A DNA stretch of 56,765 bases from Nostoc sp. CHAB 5844 (GCF_020829595.1 NZ_JAIVFW010000050.1:1-56765); one strand, 5' to 3'. Numbered from the stretch's first letter, positions 17,014 through 27,228 are shown. Notes: a model not told the origin generated them from the sequence alone. Numbers and translations: made by a program.

Positions 17014-19026
17014 TTAACCCAACAATTGTTTAGCCTTAGCTAACACATGATCAACACTAAAGCCAAACTTCTCTAAACAAACACCACCAGGAGCCGAAGC
17101 ACCGAACCGCTCGATAGTCACGGTATCGCCTTCAGTACCAATATACTTATGCCAACCGAAGCTAGAAGCCGCTTCTACAGCCAAACGCTTGCTAACAGCT
17201 TTAGGTAGAACCGATTCTTTGTAAGCTGCATCTTGTGCTTCAAATAGATCCCAAGAAGCCAACGATACAACACGCACTTTCTTACCTTCGGCTGTGAGTT
17301 TTTCAGCAGCGGTGACAGCCAGGCTCAATTCTGAACCAGTACCAATCAAGATTAAATCTGGTGTACCTTCAGAATCGAAAACCGTGTATCCACCTTTGGC
17401 AACACCCTCAACTGATGTACCTGCTAAATTGGGGACGTTTTGACGGGTGAAAACTAACAAAGTAGGAGCGTGCTTCTTAGCTCTTTCAATCGCTACTTTA
17501 TAAGCACCGGAGGTTTCGTTACCATCGGCGGGGCGAATCACTGTTAAGTTGGGAATAGCCCGCAGGGAAGCCAGAGTTTCGATTGGTTGGTGGGTGGGGC
17601 CGTCTTCACCTTGACCAATGGAGTCGTGAGTCATTACCCAAATCGACCCAGCTTGAGACAGAGCAGATAAGCGGATAGCAGCCCGCATATAGTCGGTAAA
17701 GATCAGGAAGGTCGCGCCATAGGGAATTAATCCGGAAGCATGCAACGCAATCCCATTACAGATTGCGCCCATTGCGTGTTCTCGCACACCAAAGTGAATA
17801 TTGGGGTTTTGGTATTGTCCTTTTTGGAAGTCGCCCTTGCCTTTGATTTCGGTCAAGTTGGAGTGGGTTAAGTCAGCTGAACCACCGATCAGTTCAGGTA
17901 CAACTACTGCCAGCTTGTTGAGGCAGGTTTCTGAGTGTTTGCGGGTGGGAACACCTTTATCTTCGGGGGTGTAGGTGGGGAGTACTTTATCCCAACCATC
18001 AGCTAGTTTGCCGCTTAGGTAACGCTCAAATTCCGCTCCTTCTTGGGGATACTTAGCTTTGTAGTCGGCAAATGCCTTGTTCCAGTCAGCTTCGTAGCCT
18101 GCACCGCGTTCTACTGCTTTGCGGGTATAGTTGAGGACATCTTGAGGAACCACAAATGGCTCCTGTTCCCAACCCAAATTTTTGCGAGTTAATTCTACTT
18201 CGTCTCCACCCAAAGCCGCACCGTGAATGCCAGCAGTATTGGCTTTGTTAGGGGAACCGTAACCAATAGTGGTTGTCACCTTAATCATGGATGGTTTATC
18301 GGTGACAGCTTTTGCCTCTTCAATGGCTTTGTGGATGGCTTCTAAATCGGTGTTGCCATTTTCGACATGGAGAACGTGCCAGCCGTATGCTTCAAAACGC
18401 TTAGAAACATCTTCTGTGAATGCCACATCTGTAGAACCATCAATGGAGATGTGGTTGTCGTCGTACAGGGCGATGAGTTTGCCTAATCCCAAGTGTCCAG
18501 CCAGGGAGGCAGCTTCACCAGAAACTCCTTCCATGTTGCAACCATCACCGAGAATCACATAAGTGTAATGGTCGACAATTTTGGCATCGGGTTTGTTGAA
18601 CTTAGCTGCTAGATGGGCTTCAGCTATGGCCAAACCGACTCCGTTGGCAGTACCTTGTCCTAAAGGCCCGGTAGTGACTTCTACCCCAGCGGTCATAAAG
18701 TTTTCCGGGTGTCCGGGAGTTTTCGATTCCCACTGACGGAATTGCTTGATATCTTCAATGCTTACGCTATCGTAGCCTGTCAGGTAGAGCAGCGCATACT
18801 GCAACATAGAGCCATGACCGGCAGACAAGACAAAGCGATCGCGGTTAAACCATTTGGGATTTTTGGGGTTATACCGCATAAAGCGATCCCATAGCACAAA
18901 TGCCATTGGAGCAGCCCCCATCGGCAGCCCTGGGTGTCCCGATTTTGCCTTTTCTATAGCGTCGACAGCCAAGAAGCGGATTGAGTTAATACACAGTTCT
19001 TCGAGGGATTGGGTTGCAACAGCCAT
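17014..19026 (-). CDS. tkt: Transketolase
   Basis: This 670-residue enzyme is full length for transketolase, the thiamine-diphosphate enzyme that moves two-carbon units in the Calvin cycle and pentose phosphate pathway. The N-terminal part shows [15 protein letters not shown] and the ThDP/Mg site [19 protein letters not shown] around residue 157. The pyrimidine domain has [16 protein letters not shown], and [17 protein letters not shown] is the usual family motif. It lies downstream of fabF and acpP on the same strand. The 395-bp gap contains a heptamer array, so it may have its own promoter. Function is clear from sequence. Confidence 0.98.
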   Translation of the reverse strand: MAVATQSLEELCINSIRFLAVDAIEKAKSGHPGLPMGAAPMAFVLWDRFMRYNPKNPKWFNRDRFVLSAGHGSMLQYALLYLTGYDSVSIEDIKQFRQWESKTPGHPENFMTAGVEVTTGPLGQGTANGVGLAIAEAHLAAKFNKPDAKIVDHYTYVILGDGCNMEGVSGEAASLAGHLGLGKLIALYDDNHISIDGSTDVAFTEDVSKRFEAYGWHVLHVENGNTDLEAIHKAIEEAKAVTDKPSMIKVTTTIGYGSPNKANTAGIHGAALGGDEVELTRKNLGWEQEPFVVPQDVLNYTRKAVERGAGYEADWNKAFADYKAKYPQEGAEFERYLSGKLADGWDKVLPTYTPEDKGVPTRKHSETCLNKLAVVVPELIGGSADLTHSNLTEIKGKGDFQKGQYQNPNIHFGVREHAMGAICNGIALHASGLIPYGATFLIFTDYMRAAIRLSALSQAGSIWVMTHDSIGQGEDGPTHQPIETLASLRAIPNLTVIRPADGNETSGAYKVAIERAKKHAPTLLVFTRQNVPNLAGTSVEGVAKGGYTVFDSEGTPDLILIGTGSELSLAVTAAEKLTAEGKKVRVVSLASWDLFEAQDAAYKESVLPKAVSKRLAVEAASSFGWHKYIGTEGDTVTIERFGASAPGGVCLEKFGFSVDHVLAKAKQLLG

Positions 19027-19341
19027 AATAAGATTGTTTTTAACGACGGGTTAGCACTCTGCGAGCTTCTCATTTACCGGGGTGGTTTTTCACAGTGAAC
19101 AGTTAACATATAACAGTTATCAAGATAGAATTTACTACTACTCATAACTGATTACTAATAACTGACTACTGATTAGGATTACCCTACAGTATCCTCATCA
19201 TCCCATTCCCGATTGGCGATGGACAAGCGGGATCTCCGGAGTTTCTGGTAATTAATCAAGCTGAGAATTTGGTCATGCTGAACCCTTGGTTCAGCTGGGA
19301 ATGATATCTATGATACTTTTGTCTGGCGCATCTGAGGAAAA

Positions 19342-19376
19342 GTATGAAGTGTGAAGTGTGAAGTATAAAGTATGAA
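19342..19376. repeat. Tandem heptamer array GTRTRAA x5 (STRR)
   Basis: The units are GTATGAA, GTGTGAA, GTGTGAA, GTATAAA and GTATGAA, head to tail. They lie in the 395-bp gap between fabF and tkt. Apart from this array the gap shows no gene. Confidence 0.85.
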
Positions 19377-19421
19377 ATCTTAATTCTTAGACTTCTGCTT
19401 TTTGAGCATTAACTTCAGCAC

Positions 19422-20669
19422 TCAGTACTTTTTAAAGACTAAGGTGACGTTATGGCCACCAAAGCCAAAGGAATTAGATAAAGCAACTTCAATTTTTTGG
19501 GCGCGGCTGGTGTGAGGAACGTAATCCAAGTCACACTCAGAATCGGGATTTTCGAGATTGATTGTTGGGGGAATTTGCTCGTTAGCGATCGCCAGTACGG
19601 TTGCGACTGCTTCAATGCCGCCAGAACCACCCAACAAGTGACCTGTCATTGATTTAGTGGAACTAACCGCTATTTTATAAGCATGGTCGCCCAAAGCGGT
19701 TTTGATGGCTTTAGTTTCGTTAGAGTCGTTAGCTGGGGTACTAGTGCCATGAGCATTGATGTAGGTTACTTGTTCTGGGGTAATGCCTGCATCTTTGAGG
19801 GCTAGTTGAATGGCTCTAGCTGCGCCTTCGCCACCCGGAACTGGGGATGTTATGTGGTAGGCATCACAGGTCATGGCATAACCGACAATTTCACCATAAA
19901 TGCGTGCGCCACGACTTATGGCGTGTTGCAGTTCTTCTAGAATTAAAATTCCCGCACCTTCACCCATGACAAATCCATCGCGATCGCGGTCAAAGGGACG
20001 GCAAGCATGAGCCGGATCATCATTGCGGAAAGAAAGGGCTTTACAAGCAGCAAATCCAGCCACAGATAAGGGTGTAACTGCTGCTTCACAACCACCGCAA
20101 ATCATTGCTTGGGCGTATCCTCCTTGAATCAGACGAAAAGCATCTCCGATGGCGTTGGAACCTGCGGCGCAAGCAGTAACTGTACAGTTGTTTGGCCCTT
20201 TAGCACCAGTATGAATAGCTGTTAATCCAGCTGCCATGTTGGCAATCATCATCGGGATCATGAAGGGACTACAGCGATCAGGGCCACGGTTCAGGTAGAC
20301 TGTTTGCTGGTCTTCCATTACCTTAATGCCGCCCACCCCAGAACCAATAATTACACCTATCTGTTCGGCGTTTAGCTCATTAATTACTAGGTTTGCGTCA
20401 GCAAGTGCCTGTTTTGCTGCTACAACCCCAAATTGAGAAAACCGATCCATGCGCTTGGCTTCTTTGCGCTCTAGATAATCATGTGGGTCGAAGTTTTTCA
20501 CTTCACCAGCAATGCGACAATCATGGCTAGACGCGTCAAAATGTGTGATGTAGTCAATGCCATTACGCCCGCTGCTCAATCCTTCCCAATATTCAGCTGG
20601 TGTGTTGCCAATAGGTGTAATCGCGCCAACACCAGTTACAACAACGCGTTTACGTATATAATCTGTCAT
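19422..20669 (-). CDS. fabF: Beta-ketoacyl-ACP synthase II
   Basis: This 415-residue condensing enzyme of type II fatty acid synthesis elongates acyl-ACP with malonyl-ACP. The catalytic triad is visible: Cys in NNCTVTACAAGSNAI (about 165), His in YINAHGTSTPANDSNE (about 305) and His in STKSMTGHLLGGSGG (about 342). The C-terminal glycine-rich motif NSFGFGGHNVTLVF is also present. It lies 195 bp downstream of acpP in the same direction, the usual pairing of this enzyme with its carrier protein. The order acpP-fabF-tkt is, from memory, conserved in Nostoc-type genomes. Confidence 0.98.
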   Translation of the reverse strand: MTDYIRKRVVVTGVGAITPIGNTPAEYWEGLSSGRNGIDYITHFDASSHDCRIAGEVKNFDPHDYLERKEAKRMDRFSQFGVVAAKQALADANLVINELNAEQIGVIIGSGVGGIKVMEDQQTVYLNRGPDRCSPFMIPMMIANMAAGLTAIHTGAKGPNNCTVTACAAGSNAIGDAFRLIQGGYAQAMICGGCEAAVTPLSVAGFAACKALSFRNDDPAHACRPFDRDRDGFVMGEGAGILILEELQHAISRGARIYGEIVGYAMTCDAYHITSPVPGGEGAARAIQLALKDAGITPEQVTYINAHGTSTPANDSNETKAIKTALGDHAYKIAVSSTKSMTGHLLGGSGGIEAVATVLAIANEQIPPTINLENPDSECDLDYVPHTSRAQKIEVALSNSFGFGGHNVTLVFKKY

Positions 20670-20704
20670 GACTCAGTTAAAGGTAGCGAGAAAGCTGCAA
20701 ATAA

Positions 20705-20728
20705 AGTGCTGAGTGCTGAGTGCTGAGT
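20705..20728. repeat. Tandem heptamer array AGTGCTG x3.4 (STRR)
   Basis: Three full AGTGCTG units and a partial fourth occur between acpP and fabF. Inverted CAGCACT units lie at about 20789-20795 and 20855-20861, so the transcript could fold. A decayed dispersed repeat fills 20810-20860. Confidence 0.8.
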
Positions 20729-20864
20729 TTTTAAGTAGGAAGATTAAAGGGAAAAAGATTCGGAAAACAATTCTTGACTCTTGACTACTCAGCACTTACT
20801 ACTCAGCAACGCCAAGTGTTCAAGTCGGCGAAGCCAACCAACGCAGTGGCTCCTCAGCACTTTC

Positions 20865-21116
20865 TTAAGCGGATGTGGCAACTTGATTATTGATGTAATC
20901 AACCGCATCTTGAACTGTCAAAATTTTCTCGGCGGCTTCATCAGGAATTTCGATCTCGAATTCTTCTTCAAAAGCCATAACTAGTTCTACGAGATCTAGG
21001 GAATCAGCACCCAGATCATCGATAAAATTAGATGTTGGAGTGATCTTCTCAGGCTCCACACCTAGTTGATCGGCGACATTTTTCTTGACCTTTTCAAAAG
21101 TTTCCGCTTGGCTCAT
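20865..21116 (-). CDS. acpP: Acyl carrier protein
   Basis: This 83-residue acidic four-helix protein has the phosphopantetheine attachment Ser39 in [19 protein letters not shown]. It carries acyl intermediates for fatty acid synthesis and is encoded just upstream of fabF. Length, start and motif are all standard. The 314-bp region between its start and the divergent HdrB-like gene holds a HIP1 site and no gene that I can see; it presumably contains both promoters. Confidence 0.98.
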   Translation of the reverse strand: MSQAETFEKVKKNVADQLGVEPEKITPTSNFIDDLGADSLDLVELVMAFEEEFEIEIPDEAAEKILTVQDAVDYINNQVATSA

Positions 21117-21430
21117 ACAATAAAATTCCTTAACCAGTTGCTATTAGCCGCTCTTGATGAGTGACATGGTTTTGAGCATATACATCTTATCGGAAAGCGC
21201 GATCGCCCGTATACTACCGAGGTGTTTTCTTCTAGAAAACTCGCTCCCTAGCCCCCCAGGATAGACATAGTAGTAGAGCAATTCTAGCGATCGCATACAC
21301 TGTATAAATGCTTCTACTTACCAATTGTTACTATTTTTTTAGCTAATGTCCAAATAAATTCTGAGTCAATAGTTAGTAATTATTTTTCCCCTGCACCCTT
21401 ACACCCTTGCCCCCTACCCCCTTAATAATT

Positions 21431-22336
21431 ATGATTTCTCAAACGCTGAAATATGCTTACTTTCCTGGCTGTGTTGCCCAAGGTGCTTGTCGGGAACTTT
21501 ATCAGTCTACTCAAGCCCTCAGCCAAGCATTGGGGATTGAATTGATTGAACTCAAAAAAGCTGCTTGCTGTGGTTCCGGCACATTTAAAGAAGATTCCCA
21601 ATTACTGGAAGATACCGTTAACGCCAGAAATATTGCCCTAGCAGAAGCATTAAATTTACCGTTACTCACTCATTGCAGTACCTGTCAAGGTGTGATTGGT
21701 CATGTCAATGAACGCCTAAAAGATTGTCAAAATAGCAATCCTACTTACATTGCTCAAGTGAATGGCTTGCTAAAAAAGGAGAACTGTTCGCCTTATCGTG
21801 GTAGTACAGAAGTAAAACATCTGCTTTATGCTTTGGTAACAGATTATGGTTTAGAGGAAATTACTAGACGCGTTACTCGGAAGTTAACTAATTTAAAATG
21901 TGCGGCTTTTTATGGTTGCTATCTTCTCCGCGCTCAAAAGTCCATGCTCTATGATGACCCTTTCCAACCCGAAGCAATGGAAAATGTATTTCGGGCTGTG
22001 GGTGCAACACCAATTTATTATCGTGGTCGCACCCAATGTTGCGGCTGGCCGCTGGCTAGTTACGCCACTACCCAATCTTTTAAGATGGCGGGGATGCACA
22101 TTCAAGAAGCAATAGAAAATGGTGCTGATTGTTTAGTTACACCTTGCCCTTTGTGTCATTTGAATTTAGATTCTCGTCAGCCAGAAGTCGAAAAAGTGAT
22201 TGGGCAGAAGCTAGGTTTGCCAGTGCTGCATTTACCACAGTTGATTGCTTTAGCGCTGGGAATTAGTTCTCAAGAACTTGGTTTAGAACGGCATATTGTT
22301 TCGACAAAACCAGTGTTAGAAAAATTGGGACTATAA
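21431..22336 (+). CDS. HdrB-like CCG-domain iron-sulfur protein
   Basis: The 301-residue protein starts at the ATG at 21431; an in-frame TTG 24 bp upstream is less likely. It contains two cysteine-rich CCG domains. The first comprises YFPGCVAQGACREL, AACCGSGTF and THCSTCQG; the second comprises AFYGCYLLRAQ, TQCCGWPLAS and TPCPLCHLNLD. This is the architecture of subunit B of CoB-CoM heterodisulfide reductase and of SdhC-like subunits of archaeal-type (type E) succinate dehydrogenases, which bind noncubane Fe-S clusters. Cyanobacteria are not methanogens, so the partner is more likely a succinate dehydrogenase or another quinone-linked complex. No partner subunit is encoded nearby. Confidence 0.9.
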   Translation: MISQTLKYAYFPGCVAQGACRELYQSTQALSQALGIELIELKKAACCGSGTFKEDSQLLEDTVNARNIALAEALNLPLLTHCSTCQGVIGHVNERLKDCQNSNPTYIAQVNGLLKKENCSPYRGSTEVKHLLYALVTDYGLEEITRRVTRKLTNLKCAAFYGCYLLRAQKSMLYDDPFQPEAMENVFRAVGATPIYYRGRTQCCGWPLASYATTQSFKMAGMHIQEAIENGADCLVTPCPLCHLNLDSRQPEVEKVIGQKLGLPVLHLPQLIALALGISSQELGLERHIVSTKPVLEKLGL

Positions 22337-22460
22337 AGGCAAAAGTAAAAAGCGCAAAGTAGGCGGTGTCGGTTTCCGTCCCGCCTAACTTTGTAAGAAG
22401 GCAAAAGTAGAAAGAATCTTTCACCTTTTTATCATTTACTTTTGATTTCCTAGTCTTTAC

Positions 22461-23507
22461 TTACTTTTCCCCTGCCTGATGTTGCAAACGTTTGAATGCT
22501 TGATACATATCTGGTAGACGACTAGTAATAGCACTTACCTTGAGGTAGAGTTTGTGAGAAACGGCTGGAGACCCGGAAACAATTTCTCCAGGCTCAACAT
22601 CATGTACAATGCCGCTTTGAGCCGAGACAATCACGCCATCGCCAATTTTAGCTTGATTGGCAACTCCGACTTGTCCTGCCAATAACACACGATTGCCTAC
22701 TTTGACACCACCAGCCATACCAGCTTGACCTGCGATCGCGCAACCAGTACCAATTTGGCAACCATGTCCAATTTGAACTAAGTTGTCAATTTTGGTATCG
22801 CGTCCAATCCGTGTTTCACCCACTGCTGGACGGTCAACAGCACTGTTACAGCCTATTTCTACGCCATCTTCTAAAACTGTGTAGCCTGATTGTTCCATTT
22901 TGAACCAACCAGTCCGGGTAGGCACAAAGCCAAAACCTTCTGCACCGATGACAGCGCCACTGTGAATTACGCAACCTACACCAATTTGAGTGCGTTCGTG
23001 AATTGTGCAGTTAGCGTGTAATGTAGTGCGATCGCCGATTTTTACATCTGGATAAATCACTACATTGGGATGAATAACTGCACCATTGCCAATTTCTACT
23101 CTTTCTTGTACCACTGCATGAGGGCCAATGTAAACATCACTACCAATTTTGGCTGTGGGATGAATGACAGCAGTGGCGTGAATTTCTGGGTTAGGACGAT
23201 ATGGTTGATAAAAAAGAGTAATGATTTTAGCAAACAAGAGTCTTGGTTCGCGTGTGCTTATCCAAGCAATACCGCGTTCTTGTGCTTGAGTCTGTAAGGT
23301 TTTATCTTCTGGCAAAATTAAAGCACTTGCGTTTGTCTGACTAATTAAAGATGCAAATTTTCCGCCTTCTACATAACTGATAGTCCCACTTGTTGCTTGA
23401 TCAATAGCAGCTACTCCTGTGATGTCTAGTTCGTCGTCTGGTTTGGTTGTCAGGCTGTTATCAGTGGCGATGTCACCGAGTTGGCGTATGATTTCGCTGA
23501 ATTTCAT
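22461..23507 (-). CDS. lpxD: UDP-3-O-acylglucosamine N-acyltransferase
   Basis: This 348-residue protein has an N-terminal uridine-binding domain (about 1-100) and a long left-handed beta helix made of hexapeptide repeats such as IHPTAKIGSDVYIGPH and VGNRVLLAGQVGVAN. The catalytic His is in DNLVQIGHGCQIG (about 246), and a helical C-terminal tail trimerises and binds ACP. It adds the N-linked acyl chain in lipid A synthesis. The other lpx genes are not in this window. Length and motifs are standard. Confidence 0.95.
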   Translation of the reverse strand: MKFSEIIRQLGDIATDNSLTTKPDDELDITGVAAIDQATSGTISYVEGGKFASLISQTNASALILPEDKTLQTQAQERGIAWISTREPRLLFAKIITLFYQPYRPNPEIHATAVIHPTAKIGSDVYIGPHAVVQERVEIGNGAVIHPNVVIYPDVKIGDRTTLHANCTIHERTQIGVGCVIHSGAVIGAEGFGFVPTRTGWFKMEQSGYTVLEDGVEIGCNSAVDRPAVGETRIGRDTKIDNLVQIGHGCQIGTGCAIAGQAGMAGGVKVGNRVLLAGQVGVANQAKIGDGVIVSAQSGIVHDVEPGEIVSGSPAVSHKLYLKVSAITSRLPDMYQAFKRLQHQAGEK

Positions 23508-23569
23508 TTTTAGGTTGATTTAAAATTCATCAAAGGCAAGATTATTGTCTCTCTTTATTAACCAAGAAT

Positions 23570-23741
23570 TCAGGAGTCAGGAGTCAGAATTCAGAATATA
23601 GCAGTCCTAAATGAATTACAAACAAATCTACTCCCCACTCGCTACTCCCTGCCTAAACGAGTAATTTAGAAATCAAATAAGATTGCTATAGAATCTTTTT
23701 TCCTCACTCATTTATTCTGAATTCTGGATTCTGCATTCTTC
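23570..23741. repeat. Facing heptamer arrays between lpxD and the radical SAM gene
   Basis: Four heptamers at 23570-23597 (TCAGGAG twice, TCAGAAT twice) face four heptamers at 23714-23741 (ATTCTGA, ATTCTGG, ATTCTGC and a variant). The two arrays are reverse complements of one another and fill most of the gap upstream of lpxD. Confidence 0.8.
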
Positions 23742-23742
23742 T

Positions 23743-24816
23743 TTAATGGCATTCTTCTGGGGATGGTGTTTTGCTTTGTAGATTCTGTCGCAGTAGTATT
23801 TTAAATCGTTGGTTATCTTCTGCGGCGATCGTCTCACCGTAGTGATGTAGTTGAAATAGTTGGCAATAACGATTTTGTTTAGCGCAAATCAAACAACCAT
23901 AAGCATGATTGCCATTAGTACCGCATAGTCTATGTCCCATCACTGGGCCAAGGGAAATATTTTGCTCACTAGCAACTGTGCTGAGAATAGAACGCAGTCG
24001 AGACTCAAACTCTGGTGACAAAAGTTGCTTGCGTCCTGATTGTGTACGATCCCATTGCGGCACAACTAATCCCTGTTTTAACAAACTCTCTTCAATTTCT
24101 TCAGACATGACAATCCCAGACAAAATTACATGGTGAGAAACGTAGGGCAGAAGTGTGCGTGTTAACTCCCACATTAAAGCCTCATCAAACCACTGTTCAA
24201 CTAGGGGACGGAGATACCAACAACAGGGAATACCAAGGTTGACTAAATCTTGTAGTAGCTGTACTCGTCCTTGAATAGAAGCTTTTTCATAACCTGATTT
24301 CAAGGGTGGTAGACTGACAAAAACCGTGACTCGCAGTGAGTTTGGTTGTGCTAAGGTAGCTTTGAGACGTTCTAAAAATGCTTTACCAGGATGGACTTTG
24401 GTCGTGATGTAGACCATGTTGGCGGCTTGACGGTCAATTAGTGCATTGAGGATTGATAGTACACGTTCCCGATGCGCTCCAATGAAGGGATCGGAGTAAT
24501 CACATAGGGAAATGGGAAAGCCTTTTTGTCCTTCTGGTGTAGCAAAAATGTGGTCTAATAAACGATCAAGCAAGTCAGATGGCGTGAAATTATTCTCAAA
24601 GTTTTCTGGATGATGGTGCCAGTCACTATCTTGATGGCAGACACAATAAGCACATTCAATCGGACAACGATTTTGAGCATCTGGAAGAAATGGATTAAGA
24701 CTAAAGTATTTAACTGCACGTTCTTGATCAGGAATTCCTAATACAGGAAAGCCATGCAGCATGTACTGACTGCCCTGCAATGTAATTTTAGACAGAGTAG
24801 ATTGGTAGTTTGACAT
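23743..24816 (-). CDS. Radical SAM protein with extra C-terminal cysteine cluster
   Basis: This 357-residue protein carries the radical SAM cluster motif CPIECAYC at about residue 52, followed immediately by VCHQDSDWHHHPENF. The core continues with SLCDYSDPFIGAHRERVLSIL and TTKVHPGKAFLERLK, reminiscent of the SPL/spore-photoproduct-lyase-like subfamily. Near the C-terminus (about 300-325) four more cysteines occur in RLCGTNGNHAYGCLICAKQN and RYC, enough to hold a second iron-sulfur cluster. I do not know a named enzyme with this layout. It appears monocistronic, with repeats on its 3' side. Confidence 0.75.
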   Translation of the reverse strand: MSNYQSTLSKITLQGSQYMLHGFPVLGIPDQERAVKYFSLNPFLPDAQNRCPIECAYCVCHQDSDWHHHPENFENNFTPSDLLDRLLDHIFATPEGQKGFPISLCDYSDPFIGAHRERVLSILNALIDRQAANMVYITTKVHPGKAFLERLKATLAQPNSLRVTVFVSLPPLKSGYEKASIQGRVQLLQDLVNLGIPCCWYLRPLVEQWFDEALMWELTRTLLPYVSHHVILSGIVMSEEIEESLLKQGLVVPQWDRTQSGRKQLLSPEFESRLRSILSTVASEQNISLGPVMGHRLCGTNGNHAYGCLICAKQNRYCQLFQLHHYGETIAAEDNQRFKILLRQNLQSKTPSPEECH

Positions 24817-25025
24817 ACACCCTTTAACAAATAATACAGATGCGAAAAATCGCCTACTCTAGGGTGACTGCTGTAAATATCGAGTGGCAATGAGAGAAAT
24901 GCTTGAAACATAGTACTATTTTTTACTTTAAGCAAAATTATACTGAAGTAATATTGCTCTCTCTTTACAGTAGAAAAAAGAATACAGCCTTCAAACTACT
25001 AATATTCTGAATTCTGTATTTTTTA

Positions 25026-26288
25026 TTAATTTTCTGCCATTGCTAAACCTGCTAAATAAGCTGTTGTCCAAGCACTTTGAAAGTTAAAACCACCTGTAAC
25101 ACCATCAATATCTAAAATTTCGCCAGCAAAGTAAAGACCAGGAATTAATTTGCTTTCCATTGTCTTAAAGTTAACTTCTTTGAGGCTGACACCACCACAA
25201 GTGACAAATTCTTCTTTGAAAACTCCTTTACCCTTTATTAAGTATTTTCCCTGAGAAATTTCTTGCACTAGTTGATTGAGACTTTTGTGAGATATTTCCG
25301 CCCAGCGGACTTCGGTAGTAATACCAACACGGGTGATGAGGTATTGCCAAAGACGATGAGGTAAATCAACTCCGCGATGTAAGGCGATCGCTTTTCTGCC
25401 CCATTCATTTTTAACTGCTAAAATTTTTTCTCGTACTTGTTCTTGTTGCAAATCGGGTAGCCAGTTAATTAATAAAATGGCTTGATAACGGTTGTCATGG
25501 AGTATCCTTGCACCCCAAGCCGAAAGCTTCAGTACTGCTGGGCCACTTATACCCCAGTGCGTAATTAACAAAGGCCCAGTTTGTTCCAACACAGGTTTTT
25601 CTGGAAGCAACAGCCGCAAGCGCACTGGATTCATGCTAACGCCGCTTAACGCTCGCAAATTTGAGTCAGCAATGTTAAAGGTAAATAGTGAAGGGACTGG
25701 CGGTTCAACTTGATGTCCGAATTCTTGGGCTATTTTATAGCCTATCGGGTTGCTGCCTGTGGCTAGTAGTAAGCGATCGCATTTTAAAGTTTCACCCGAT
25801 TTCAAATTAATTTCCAACTCATTGTTGAGTAGCCGTTTAACTGAGACAACTGGTGTACCAGTTCGCAGTTCTACCCCAGTTTCTGCTGCTGCATTCATCA
25901 GACATTCCACAATGGTTTCGGAATTGTCTGTGACAGGAAACATCCGGCCATCAGCTTCTTTTTTTAGTGGCACTCCGTGGTTGGCAAACCAAGATACAGT
26001 ATCTTTCGCTTGGAAGCGACTGAAAGCACCCCGCAAAGCCTTTCCACCTCTGGGGTAATTTGGTACTAAGCCTGCTGGTTCAAAACAAGCGTGAGTAACG
26101 TTGCAGCGTCCACCACCAGAAATCCTGACTTTTGCTAGTGGTTGACGGCTGGCTTCGAGTAAAATAACTTGAGCGTGGGGGTTGGCATTAGCACAAGCGA
26201 TCGCACCAAAAAATCCCGCAGCCCCACCCCCAATAACTACAATTGTTAACGGTTGCAAGTTCAAAAAGTCTCTTTTATCAATGGTCAA
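25026..26288 (-). CDS. FAD-dependent oxidoreductase, HI0933/YhiN family
   Basis: This is a 420-residue flavoprotein. The dinucleotide-binding site is VVIGGGAAGFFGAIACA near the N-terminus. The family motif KVRISGGGRCNVTHA at about 52, the later LLLATGSNP and the C-terminal FAGEILDIDGVTGGFNFQSAW are all diagnostic of the HI0933/YhiN (BaiN-like) group. The physiological substrate of this group is mostly undefined. The gene lies upstream of the radical SAM gene with a 209-bp gap, so co-transcription is possible but not shown. The 3' end of a rubredoxin gene lies 84 bp upstream on the same strand, making electron transfer between the two products a reasonable guess. Confidence 0.9.
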   Translation of the reverse strand: MTIDKRDFLNLQPLTIVVIGGGAAGFFGAIACANANPHAQVILLEASRQPLAKVRISGGGRCNVTHACFEPAGLVPNYPRGGKALRGAFSRFQAKDTVSWFANHGVPLKKEADGRMFPVTDNSETIVECLMNAAAETGVELRTGTPVVSVKRLLNNELEINLKSGETLKCDRLLLATGSNPIGYKIAQEFGHQVEPPVPSLFTFNIADSNLRALSGVSMNPVRLRLLLPEKPVLEQTGPLLITHWGISGPAVLKLSAWGARILHDNRYQAILLINWLPDLQQEQVREKILAVKNEWGRKAIALHRGVDLPHRLWQYLITRVGITTEVRWAEISHKSLNQLVQEISQGKYLIKGKGVFKEEFVTCGGVSLKEVNFKTMESKLIPGLYFAGEILDIDGVTGGFNFQSAWTTAYLAGLAMAEN

Positions 26289-26372
26289 TGGTCAAGTAAG
26301 AAGTTAAAAAGCAAAAGTAAAATTTTTTACCTTTTTACTTTTGACTTTTTACTTATTTAGTACTTCCCCACA

Positions 26373-26537
26373 TCAAACTTCTGCTGGTTCAAATTGATCT
26401 TTGGTTGCGCCGCAAACTGGACACACCCAATCTTCTGGGATATCTTCAAATGCTGTTCCTGGTTCAATCCCACCATCAGGATCACCTACTTCTGGATCAT
26501 ACACGTAGCCACAAACAGTGCATTCGTAAGTTTCCAT
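26373..26537 (-). CDS. Rubredoxin
   Basis: This short gene encodes 54 residues beginning [18 protein letters not shown] and containing [16 protein letters not shown]. The two CxxCG knuckles (Cys6/Cys9 and Cys39/Cys42) that hold a single Fe(SCys)4 centre are both intact, as are the aromatic residues that pack around it. It lacks the C-terminal membrane helix of the photosystem-II-associated rubredoxin RubA, so it should be a soluble electron carrier. It lies just upstream of the flavoprotein gene in the same direction. Confidence 0.95.
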   Translation of the reverse strand: METYECTVCGYVYDPEVGDPDGGIEPGTAFEDIPEDWVCPVCGATKDQFEPAEV

Positions 26538-26762
26538 TGTTTTATCCCCTGATAAGTTACTTGTATGGTTTCTCGATGACGCTTTGAGTGGCGAGTTACA
26601 ATCAGCACACTTTTACATTCAAAGAGAAACCAATATCTATTGCTTTTGTTGCCTAAGTTTACTAAATTTTAAAATTTACGTAAAGTTATATTTTTGGCAA
26701 TTTAATCAACTTAATCACGTAAAATTACATAATTTGCTAACTATGATTATGATCAGTATAGA

Positions 26763-26957
26763 TCAGAAACGCCACCATGTTCTTTGAGCAAAACTGATAA
26801 TTCCCAGAGCGATCGCACCTAAGAAAAATAGCCAAATAATCCCTCCTGGCAGAAATGTCAGAATACCAAAACCTCTGAGAACCCAAATGGCCAAGCCAAT
26901 GCCGAGTAGAATACCAAAAGCCTGGGTTAGCCTACGATTTAAGGAAGATTGACTCAT
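26763..26957 (-). CDS. Small membrane protein with two hydrophobic segments
   Basis: The product has 64 residues: a short polar N-terminus (MSQSSLNRRLTQAFG), two transmembrane segments (about 14-30 and 35-55), and a basic aromatic end (QRTWWRF). The composition is that of a genuine small inner-membrane protein rather than chance, and the ATG has upstream spacing for a leader. I do not recognise a named family. It is separated from the rubredoxin gene by about 225 bp with nothing recognisable in it. Confidence 0.6.
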   Translation of the reverse strand: MSQSSLNRRLTQAFGILLGIGLAIWVLRGFGILTFLPGGIIWLFFLGAIALGIISFAQRTWWRF

Positions 26958-27228
26958 TTAATTTGCCTTTGATTCAAAATTTATTACACTTCTATATTAG
27001 AAGTCTGGCTATTTTTAGAGCGGCTTAAATTTAGATTTAAATAAATGTAATCATAAATACGAATTTATCAGTGATTTTACAGAATAATGTCCGGAAATGA
27101 TATTAATTCCGGAAAACTGTGCTTGAAAAGTGGAACTAAAATTTGAGTGAGTTGATCTAAAGCTTATTCGACGGTTGATTAGTGTCAACTTTTGGAAGTG
27201 TGGCAAAGTGAGGAGTGAGTGAATTAGT

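Noticed and set aside
18269-19054. Several plus-strand frames of 60-97 residues within the transketolase gene
   Set aside because: They are antisense to a gene of certain function and have no start signals.
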